In this document: piece by piece, positions 1 to 7,700 of the stretch | Position numbering within the stretch: the stretch's first letter is position 1 | Layout of the letters: every line of letters begins with the position of its first letter | NCBI GenBank assembly: GCA_004335635.1 | Contig: QAXH01004366.1 | Span: 437 to 15,099, forward strand | Direction of reading: 5' to 3' | DNA: 14,663 nucleotides | DNA from: Chloromonas sp. AAM2 | Taxonomy: Eukaryota > Chlorophyta > Chlorophyceae > Chlamydomonadales > Chlamydomonadaceae | Translations under genes and position numbers: made by a program | The notes under the pieces: model-generated | Seen by the model: only the letters and a program-made list of their open reading frames with translations | Told to the model about the DNA's origin: nothing | Databases searched by the model: none

Positions 1-180
1 AGCCAGGTAGTTGGTTGGTCGGTTGGTACGGTTGGGGTGGAAATCTAGGTACAGAAACGCTGCAGCCCCAAAACATGTACCAGTCATTTTGCAACATACT
101 GAGCGTCATGTGCGAGGAAGAGCGTCATGTGAAGGCACTTGTTGCACGGTGCCAAAAAGTTCTCTTTTCTCTCGAGTCCC

Positions 181-264
181 GCTTGCCTCACCTCGGGCCA
201 CCCAGGCCTCACCTTGAGCTCCGCTTGCCTGACCTCGGGCCACCCAGGCCTCACCTCGACCTGC
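181..264 (+). repeat. 42-bp tandem repeat, two copies
   Basis: gcttgcctcacctcgggcca begins at 181 and recurs at 223 with few changes. The period is 14 codons, so an open frame reads LRLPDLGPPRPHL-type units twice. No gene context around it; coding status unknown. Confidence 0.75.
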
Positions 265-1174
265 CCAAGCGAGACTCAACCCGCCCTATTGCCTGCTTGG
301 CGTGCCCTGATGTGCTGCTTGCATCTATTACATGTAATGCATTTTGGCCAACTCAACACAGGCTGCGTATCTGAAGCACTAGGCTTGTAGGCAGACATCA
401 GTAAACATTGAGTGCATGAGTGGCCTTGACCACTTGTTGTAGGTTGCAGCCAAATGGATGCACCTTACCTGTGATGTGCATGGGGTTTGGGATTACCCAC
501 TCAGCCTCCTTATTTACGCCAACCGGTGTCCTCTTTCTTTCCTTCTTCTTTCTTTTTTTCCACCTGTGAGTACCACACTGACTTACCACAGTGACTTGCC
601 AGGAGCAAGGATGTCAGACCTGTAGCTCACAGACTGTCTCCTGACACGTACTGCATGTCATTATAATTGCTCCAGCATGTCGCCAATACGTCATTGGTTG
701 GCATGCATCATTCATATGTTGGTCAGGTCGCCAATTGGTGCTGATTCTTTTCATTGTTTCACCCAAAGCATGCCGACTCGTTTTCGATGAGCGACTGGAC
801 TGGACTGCAGACTCATTGAAACAGCGCTGCCCTGTCCACATTGGCTCAGATAGAGCAGTTGTAGCAGGGAGAGATTCTAAGTACTGATAGGATGCTGTTG
901 GAAAATGTGGTGCCAGTGACTGATCCAGCCCAACGAGTAGGCCCCCTGTTGTAATGTAATTTCTCTATTACATCTGAATGTACAGTGACAGTCCTTATCT
1001 CCGATTGGCCTAGTGTCCGGTCAGGCTATATGACCTTGGCTGTAAGGGCAAGCACTCCCCATGGTGGGTATGTTAACCATTGATACTGAGAAATACAGTT
1101 ATCAAGCAAGCACTCAACGTCCCCTTCAGCTCTCTCTTCAGTTGCCAGATGGATCAATGGCTTCCTTTTTCCTC
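265..1174. other. No gene recognised
   Basis: Several short open frames on both strands have no recognisable product or splice framing. The TGTAA words at 950-954 and 955-959 match the algal polyadenylation signal on +, and another (966-970) on -, but no attached gene can be shown. Confidence 0.4.
529..561 (+). other. 33-nt oligopyrimidine tract
   Basis: Uninterrupted C/T run rich in CTTT and TTCTTC. It resembles the tract before a 3' splice site and is followed by cacctgtgag, but no convincing exon follows. The strand bias could also favour triplex formation. Confidence 0.6.
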
Positions 1175-1357
1175 CAGCACTAACATGTGCCGCAGCACAG
1201 CTGCTCTGAGCACGGCCATAGCTGCCGCGTGGGCCTGGCAATCTGCCTTTCTACGCTGAGCCTTTGTTTGTGCTGGGCCTAGCATAACAATGGCTGCCTT
1301 GTCTGCAGTGTATGATGGTGTGTGCACCTCAGTGCTGCCGAGAGCCTGCACATCCAT
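1154..1357 (-). pseudogene. Left-arm open frame of the inverted repeat
   Basis: A 67-codon open frame starting MDVQALGSTEV, reading leftward out of the inverted repeat. It aligns with the right-arm frame over about 55 residues (AAIVMLGPAQ, QRRKADCQA, VLRAAVLRH). The alignment includes a gap of three residues, an in-frame 9-nt indel, and most differences keep the frame open, suggesting that the source was protein coding. No family recognised; it may be a fragment. Confidence 0.35.
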
Positions 1358-1672
1358 GGCTGCCTGCTGTGCTGGAGCAGGCTGGTTAGCTGAAGTTACA
1401 AGTACTAGCCCGACGCACCCAGGCCACTAGAATAACTTGTAACTTCAGCTAATCAGCCTGCTCCAGCACAGCAGGCAGCCATGGATGTGCAGGCTCTCGG
1501 CAGCACTGAGGTGCCCAGACCATCACCCATTGCAGACCAGGCAGCCATTGTTATGCTCGCCCCAGCAGCCCCAGCACAAAGTAGGGTTCAGCGTAGAACG
1601 GCAGATTGTCAGGCCCAAGAAGCAGCCATGGCCTTGCTCAGAGCAGCTGTGCTGCGGCACAGGTTAAGGCTG
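1175..1672. repeat. Large imperfect inverted repeat, arms about 234 and 246 bp, loop 18 nt
   Basis: The left arm (1175-1408) is the reverse complement of the right arm (1427-1672) with scattered substitutions and a few indels. The innermost parts (aacttgtaacttcagcta, then agcctgctccagcacagcag) are nearly identical. Both arms end at CTAG next to the 18-nt loop. A transcript from either strand would fold into a very long hairpin. Each arm encodes a homologous open frame reading outward from the centre. Candidate explanations are a fold-back element, an inverted gene-fragment duplication, or a long hairpin precursor of small RNAs. Confidence 0.85.
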
Positions 1673-1870
1673 GGCGCACAGCAGCTGCTCAGGCAAGGGC
1701 AGCTGCTCAGGCGCAGCAGGCAGGAGCGACCCGAAGAGCAGCGGCAGTCCGCTTGGCGGCAGCTGCGGCTAGGAAGGCTGCAGAACAGGCCAAACTGGCT
1801 ACCTCAAACGTTCCAACGCTCAGTGAGCCAGGCCACACTCGTGCAGCAGTTAAAGCAGCAGTTGTACTAG
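1481..1870 (+). pseudogene. Right-arm open frame with Ala/Gln/Arg-rich extension
   Basis: A 129-codon open frame starting MDVQALGSTEV, the mirror copy of the left-arm frame, then continuing past the repeat arm into a Gln/Leu/Arg-rich sequence. A second frame through 1672-1990 is Ala-rich instead (AAQARAAAQAQQAG). Low-complexity GCA/CAG codons keep several frames open, so the extension may not be coding. The ATG context gcagccATGG is good. No family recognised. Confidence 0.35.
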
Positions 1871-1960
1871 CAGTTGCGCCAACAGCAGCAGCATCACCAG
1901 CAGCAGCAATTAGTTGCGCCAACAGCAGCAGCATCACCAGCAGCAGCAGCAGTGCCTGGA
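1672..1960 (+). repeat. CAG/GCA-rich low-complexity stretch with a 40-bp tandem repeat
   Basis: Runs of GCA/CAG/GCT codons; inside it a 40-bp unit (gttgcgccaacagcagcagc...) is repeated at 1873-1912 and 1913-1952. The period is not a multiple of three, so the same unit is read as Ser/Pro/Ala in one copy and in another frame in the next, arguing against strong selection on one protein frame here. Confidence 0.7.
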
Positions 1961-2176
1961 CCTTGCACCGTGGCCTGCAGCCTGGCTTCATTGAACTTTG
2001 CCACGTTCAGTGATGTCAAGGCATGCAACCATGAGACTGAGGTGGCCTGCACGAGTCAGGTGGCCAAGGTGTGGCAGGCAGGGTGGCAAAGGCATTGACA
2101 AGCTGACTGGCAAGGGTGTGATCATGAGGGCACAGGCTATGGTGTGGCACATTACAGTGACAGATACTAGGCAGCC

Positions 2177-2305
2177 ATGGCTGTGCACCCTCCCACAAGC
2201 AATGCAGTGCACACACTAGCCACAGAGCAGGCGGGTATTGCCATTCAGACCCTAGCACTGCCGCAAGCATGGAAATCGCTTTTCTGTTGTCTGGGTTTGA
2301 GCTGA
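2177..2305 (+). pseudogene. Short open frame, diverged third copy of the inverted-repeat peptide
   Basis: Begins in the same context as the arm frames (ggcagccATGGcTGTGCA versus ggcagccATGGaTGTGCA). The 42-codon peptide (MAVHPPTSNAVHTLATEQAG...IQTLALPQAW) aligns loosely: Met-x-Val-His/Gln, then Ala-x-x-Glu/Asp-Gln-Ala-x-Ile. Probably a decayed relative in direct orientation to the right arm. Confidence 0.3.
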
Positions 2306-2438
2306 TCGCAGAGCAGGCGGACTTAGCATTCCTCAACTACAGGCGGACAACCTTAACAGTGCTAATGAGACCGTGTCCAACGTTGCAGTGCACAGGGCAA
2401 CCCCTGCAACACAGCAGACGCACACTGTGCCATTCACG

Positions 2439-2600
2439 CAGTGGGGCACACAGCCAGGTCGCCATCGATGACACAGACACCATTCACATCCCAACCCTGG
2501 GACAATGGACCATAAGCAAAGCCCAGAGTCCCAGTGTTGTGATGGGGCTGGCAGGGTCTGTGTCACGCATGGCAATCTGGCTGTGTATGCCGCCACACTG
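2439..2600. repeat. Second inverted repeat, arms about 70-77 bp
   Basis: The left arm 2439-2507 matches the reverse complement of 2524-2600 over the segments cacagccag.tcgccat and gatgacacagac, then cc.accctgggac; the loop is about 16 nt. The two arms encode related peptides reading toward each other: HSQVAIDDTDTIHIPTLG on + and HSQIAMRDTDPASPITTLG on -, with a one-residue gap. Identity is lower than in the first inverted repeat. Confidence 0.6.
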
Positions 2601-2840
2601 TTTTGCAATTTTGAGTAAAGCAGTGTGGCTCCTCCAGCTGGCAGGACAGCCCTCAAAACAATACGCTTGATCCCCAGACGCTCCAGAAACAGCAAGCACC
2701 TGAAGCAGCAGCAGTACAGCACACATGGTGACTATGAGCAAGCAACATGAGTGTGAACTCAGTCATGGTGCATGTACCAGTCAGCCATCGTGCAGTAATC
2801 CACGCAACCACACGGCTCATGTGCATACGCGTGCGAGTGC
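2601..2840. other. No gene recognised
   Basis: Mixed-composition sequence between the second inverted repeat and repeat copy A. Short open frames only; nothing identifiable. Confidence 0.4.
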
Positions 2841-3275
2841 TTGGCTCAGGGTTCAGATGGTTAGAATCAGGCAGCGGTCACGCTTGTGCGTGTGCTGCGT
2901 CATGTGAACTATGCCTTGAACTAAAGCATCATTGCCAATACACGCTATGCCAGGTTCACAGATGAAGCCAGTGCAGCATGAACATGTGTTCTGTGAGTGA
3001 AAAGAGGCGCGTAGGTGCAGATGAGGCAGGGCTCTGATAGGAGCGAAAGACTTTTGGTAGCTGCATATTCATCAACACCGGGAGTAACTCCGGCTAAGAC
3101 AGAGGTTATCATCAACGCCCAACACATGCATGTCATGCTGAACCATGTCTCATGCTATGCATTTTGCAAGTTAGAAACCATCCAAGCCAATAGAGGGTGT
3201 TTCAGCACATTGTGGTATCAGCAACGCAATGTGCTCAGATATATGCTTGTCATGTGTAGACATCATCAACACCTT
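2841..3275 (+). repeat. Two-part direct repeat, copy A
   Basis: Block 1 (2841-2939, starts ttggctcagggttcagatgg) and block 2 (3029-3275, starts gggctctgataggagcgaaa) recur in the same order and orientation at 3544-3982. The 89-bp spacer (2940-3028) is unrelated to that of copy B. Block 2 contains a small hairpin (ccgggagtaactccgg). No open frame is clearly selected. Likely an interspersed repeat family member or a local duplication with a replaced middle. Confidence 0.85.
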
Positions 3276-3543
3276 GAGTCAACGTGATTACAATGCTAAG
3301 CTGTGCACATGAAATGATGAGGACAGTCTCGCATAAAATGAGCTTGAGAGGGATAGTGTCGTGTTTGGGATTGAGCATGCGTGTCAACGACATGCAACGC
3401 ATGCAACTCGCATGATGCAACTTGCGTGATGCATGCTGCACATGCGTTGGTCTATGTGGGTTGCATCAGTCTGAATGGCTGGTTCCAACACATACACAGT
3501 GTAGAACAGTGCTACCACGATGGCATGGAACAAATGAGTGAGA
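3276..3543. repeat. Sequence between direct repeats, with 14-bp tandem units
   Basis: Between copies A and B. At 3401-3428 two 14-bp units (atgcaactcgcatg, atgcaacttgcgtg) are preceded by a partial unit and followed by more atgcatgc words, giving a small self-complementary cluster. No gene seen. Confidence 0.5.
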
Positions 3544-3982
3544 TTGGCTCAGGGTTCAGATGGTTAGAATCAGGCAGCGGTCATGCTTGTGCATGCGCTG
3601 CATCATGTGAACTATGCCTTGAACTAAAGCATCATTGCCAATGCAGTCCACGTGAATGATGCACACAGCTGTAGCTGTGGGTGACAAATGAAAGTGCATG
3701 CCAGGAGCGACAGCTCGGCGAATGCCTGTAACAGAGGGGCTCTGATAGGAGCGAAAGACTTTTGGTTGCTGCGTATTCATCAACACCGGGAGTAACTCCG
3801 GCTAAGACAAAGGTTATCATCAACGCCCAACAAATGCATGTCATGCTGAACCATGTCTCATGCTATGCATTTTGCAAGTTAGAAACCATCCAAGCCAATA
3901 GAGGGTGTTTCAGCACATTTTGGTATCAGCAACGCAAGTGCTCAGATATATGCTTGTCATGTGTAGACATCATCAACACCTT
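3544..3982 (+). repeat. Two-part direct repeat, copy B
   Basis: Block 1 is 3544-3642 and block 2 is 3737-3982. Both match copy A with only a handful of substitutions and a one-base indel near 3936. The spacer 3643-3736 (94 bp) has no visible relation to the copy A spacer although its length is similar. The 151-codon open frame from 3762 starts inside block 2 and looks incidental. Confidence 0.85.
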
Positions 3983-4166
3983 CCTAATGCACCACAGAAC
4001 TCGTTCAAATGATTGGAACCAAATGATTAAAACCATGGGCACGGAGAATTGGGATGCTGATTTGACATCATGCTCAGCAAGCTCGCAGACATGCGCTGTC
4101 TTCTGGTACTTGCGTACCGAGGTCACTACACGCGCAAGGCAAAATCGTACTAACCTGGTGTCTTAC

Positions 4167-4213
4167 GAGCATGGTCACGGCGGCGCGGGGGCAGCCGCCA
4201 TGACCATGCGCTC
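4167..4213. repeat. GC-rich hairpin
   Basis: GAGCATGGTCACGGCGGC is followed by a 9-nt loop and then GCCGCCATGACCATGCGCTC, which pairs back with one mismatch and a two-base bulge. The stem is about 18 bp and very stable. It lies between repeat copy B and the promoter of the coiled-coil gene. It could end transcription from the left, or mark the end of a small element. Confidence 0.6.
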
Positions 4214-4607
4214 CTGACGCAGCCCAGCAGCCTGTGCACGGCCTGCACGCCTTGAGCTATGGCCCGAACGACTCAGATCATGTTGCCGAGGCCTTGGATT
4301 GAGGATTAATGATCAAAAAGTCTAGAAAGGACTTGGATCAGGTTGGCGCAGCAAGCACGCAGCAGCTTGGCTGCGGGCTATCAGTGCCTGGGGTCAAGCC
4401 CTAGCCCTTCAATGCAGCTCCAACCTTTGCCTGAAGGACTTGACACGAACGAGGACAAAGATGTCCGCCCGTTTTATATGCAAGCGCGGAGCACGTGGGC
4501 CAAACTCAAAATCCAAAACCTGTCACCGAACAGTGCACAAGTTGTGGAGTGTTGGAATGTGAGCGAACTGAAAGTTGACAACTCATGGCACACCTGAGAG
4601 ATGGGAC
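4214..4607 (+). other. Upstream region of the coiled-coil gene
   Basis: An 84-codon open frame at 4343-4597 has no clear splice link to exon 1 and no recognised product. The stretch probably holds distal promoter sequence or a missed 5' exon. Confidence 0.35.
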
Positions 4608-4646
4608 AAAAGCCCTAGAAGCCCTAGGCTTATATAAGCTAGGGCT
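4608..4646 (+). promoter_or_regulatory. TATA-box promoter inside a palindrome
   Basis: TATATAAG lies at 4631-4638, about 60 nt before the proposed ATG at 4691, which would place transcription start near 4660 with a short leader. The box sits at the centre of a near-perfect 27-nt palindrome (4620-4646, AGCCCTA...TAGGGCT arms, one unpaired G). A further AGCCCTAG word lies directly upstream at 4611-4618, so the motif occurs twice in direct and once in inverted orientation. It resembles the plant telo-box (AAACCCTAA), but the match is imperfect. The ATG at 4652 would lie upstream of the expected start site and opens only a very short frame. Confidence 0.5.
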
Positions 4647-4690
4647 AAGATATGGCGCCAGAACAGGGTGCAGGCTGGTGACTGAGAAGA

Positions 4691-4738
4691 ATGAAGCCAG
4701 TTGAGAAGCTTCAGGCGGACCGTCAGCGTCATGCACAA
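4691..4738 (+). CDS. Exon 1, proposed start
   Basis: The exon codes [16 protein letters not shown] and ends at donor gtaaga with no leftover bases. A TGA lies in frame 12 nt upstream, so this ATG is the first usable one if the exon is the 5' end. The peptide is charged and helical and runs smoothly into exon 2. Alternatively it is an internal exon beginning at the AG at 4699-4700, with further exons upstream. Confidence 0.5.
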
Positions 4739-7700
4739 GTAAGAACAGCTTCCCTGGAAAATAGAATGAGCCTGCCTACAATGATTGCGTTTCTCGAGCA
4801 TTCCCATGCCCTTTTTCACACTGCCTCAGGCAGTCAAGGATGCGCTTGACAAAACGCATCTGCTCAAGGATGAGACGGATAAGCTTCATGCCCTGTCCAA
4901 CCAGACTGAGAGGGATGAGTATGGTAAGCATGGCTTCTGACAAAGAGAATGACAAGACAGTTGTCCCATGACACAACATCACAGGCTTGCATCCCTCATT
5001 ACTGTGTACAAGCAGTGATGGGAAACGCACTTCTAGCTTGTCAACCCACTATCCCCCACTATCCCCATCCTGGCCTACGAACCACAGTGCAACAAGTTAA
5101 CGTGCGCGATCCTCGTGTCACGAAGCTCGCCTGTGGACCTCACACATAGTCACACACACCCACTCTTCTTACTCACACGTGTTCACCACCGTTGCAACGC
5201 AGTCAACAAGGTTTACGCGCACCACGCCAAGGGCCCCTCTGACGGCTGTGGATCCGGGGGCAGCCCCCATGAGCGCTCCGTACCCCCGGCAGATGCAGCG
5301 GGTGCAGGCAGCGGTTCAGTGGCCAGGACAGCCTGGCCCCTGGGGCCACCCACTCAGACGCTCGTGGACACCATCAAACACAACAAAGAGCTGGTAAGGG
5401 AGTGTATCATCAGATAAGTAGCACAAGGGAAGCCAAGAGAGAGTCCATGAGACTCCAAAGTGTGGATGTCAGGCATGGATAGATAATCTACATGACGCTC
5501 ATAGTGCATAGCTAGTGAGATGCCTGTGAGCAGATACATGTGTGGCCATTACAGGCTGTTGTCTGGAGGGCTGATCAGCCTTGGACTGAACAACACTAAC
5601 AAATGGTGGTCCGGGATGTGCAATAGCAATGAGTTGCAAGCAACTCTTACGTTCAGAAGGATAGTATTGTGCAAACGCAGAGGCCATTACTGACTTGCCC
5701 CGCAAGCGGTGTGACCAGGTGTGACAATCCAAGAACATTGAGTGAAGTCGGATGGGTGTGGGCGTGACCGCAGGAGCAGCAGGCAACTGTTGGCACCCTC
5801 CAGGCTCAGAGGGCGGCACTGGTGGCTCAGTACAAACAGCTGGAACAGGCACAGGGTGAGGGATGAGCGTTGTAACTATGGAAAGGTACAAGTACTGGAG
5901 GCGCATCCCGTTACTGGCTGCTGCGGGTGTATAACAATGTCAAAAGGCAGGAAATGTTAGCAGGGTGTTGCAGAGATGAAGATGAGAGGTCGGCAATAGA
6001 AGCACGTGCTGTGTGAGGCACTGTGCTGTGTGCTATGCGTGTATAACAGAAGCGTCCGTTGCAGGCGCGCCTTCATCACATCATCGGGGTGTACTGCTTC
6101 ACAGCATCAACTGACAGGCCCAAGCCAGACAAGCCAGACCAGGGGTTTGAGGCATGCCGTGCCAGTGCTTGTACGCCGGCATGGTACAGACACAGGCATG
6201 TCATTTTGTTTCTTTTCAATGCCATGCTGTCTGCCCGCAGAAATGACGCTTGCATGGCGGCAGAGGAAGAAGGTGTCACTGGAGGTGAGGACTGCACTAC
6301 TTGGATAGCTATTGCTTATCTTGCAGTAAGGGGTCAAGTTGAAAGTTGCTTGCTGGCCAACTCGCTGCCTCGAGGAACCACCGCACAAATGCAGCACGGT
6401 ACAGCGCTCTACCTCACTTCCACCTCATTGCCTTTTGACAACCAACTCAGTGCTGCTCAGATAGCATGGATGTCATCAGCCCATGGCTCTGCAATAATGC
6501 TTATTGCCAGCCGTGACTGTCACCTGTGGTTGGCTGTGCTGTGTGCGCTGGCTGTCTGCCAGTTTGTTGCTGGATTTTCTGCCTTGGGAGCTGCCCCGCC
6601 TGTTGCTGTGTTTGTGCTTGTTGCTCAGGCTGTGTATCGTCTATGTGCTCATCAACTGCCTTTTTTGTGTGTACGATTCCCTCCTGGTTTGGTCGTGTGC
6701 TCAGGCCGCCCTGCGTGACGATGAGAGGTTGGAGCGCCTGGGCACTCAGGCCGTGTTGCAGGTGCGGGCCACACACTGGCAAGTGAAAGCAGCCCACAGA
6801 AGGGCAGACACTAGCACGTAGAGGGAATGCTTGCACATTGATGGGGACGGCATGGGGTGGATGTGCAGGGGCTGGATGAGCGCGTACAGACAAACACTCC
6901 CAGACAATTACCCTCAGAAGCAATGCTTGCGCAGTCAGGGTTGGATGGCAGCCGCCCAGCCTTCATGGGCTGGACAAGGACATGCGGCACAAGCCGTGCT
7001 GTGTGAGACAGACCCAGACGCAGGCACGAGCACGCAGAAGTATTGCTTGCACAGTGTGGGCAGCAGTAGTTGATGGAGTGGGTTTGGCGTGAAAGGGCAT
7101 ACAGATAGGTTAGCGCCACAGTAGGAACAGACAATGGACTTCTACCAGAACCAGAACTGGCCCTGGCCCCAATATGTGCTTCCTTGCGTTGAAAGGCTGT
7201 CAACGTCTCTTGTTCTCTTGTCATGCATTTGGGAATTGATCAGCAACCGCCCTGGGGTTGAGAGATAGCCCAGAATTGTAACCCCGCACCCCAACCCTCA
7301 CCCACCAGAACCGGCGCTGGCCTCGATGCCTGCTCGATAAGTTTGAGAATGAGAATGTCTGCCATTATCTCAGGAGTTCCTAGCCGAGGGCCGTTCTCTT
7401 CAGGACCCCTCCTCACACCATGTGGCGGTTGGCGGGTCCACGGTTGCGGGCGTGACTGCTGGGCGCCTGGCGGGGCGGGGGGAGCTGGACACGGGCGTGG
7501 GCAGGCGCCGGGCGCAGGGGGAAGTGGGACAGGCCAACACGACAGCAGAGGAGGAGGAACAGGTATGAGTGGAGCAGGGGGTGACTGCCTTTTGCGTGTG
7601 GAAGAAACGGTTTTGAGGCTGATGCATGACTTGAGCCAAGGCCCAGCAATAGGGCGTGCCATGCACTTATACGCATGCAAAGCAGTGCTTCTGACTGTTG

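Larger units (their letters stand above)
5394..6704 (+). other. Introns 3, 4 and 5 (385-420 nt each)
   Basis: The stretches 5394-5803, 5856-6240 and 6285-6704 are bounded by gtaagg/ccag, gtgagg/gcag and gtgagg/tcag. The end of intron 5 is very T/G-rich (6521-6704) and gives long open frames by composition, without coding character. Confidence 0.65.

Noticed and set aside
4070..4140. Possible tRNA-like hairpin (ggtacttgcgtacc)
   Set aside because: Only one short stem is visible; there is no acceptor stem, T-loop or anticodon arm of tRNA type.
3762..4217. 151-codon open frame overlapping repeat copy B
   Set aside because: The corresponding frame in copy A is broken by the one-base indel, and the peptide has no recognisable features.
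5269..5397. Alternative frame starting [13 protein letters not shown] in exon 3
   Set aside because: It does not match the phase of exons 2 and 4, whereas the chosen frame matches both.
6059..6718. 219-codon open frame
   Set aside because: It crosses two well-supported splice donors and reads exons 5 and 6 out of frame; its Cys/Leu/Val bias comes from T/G-rich intron sequence.
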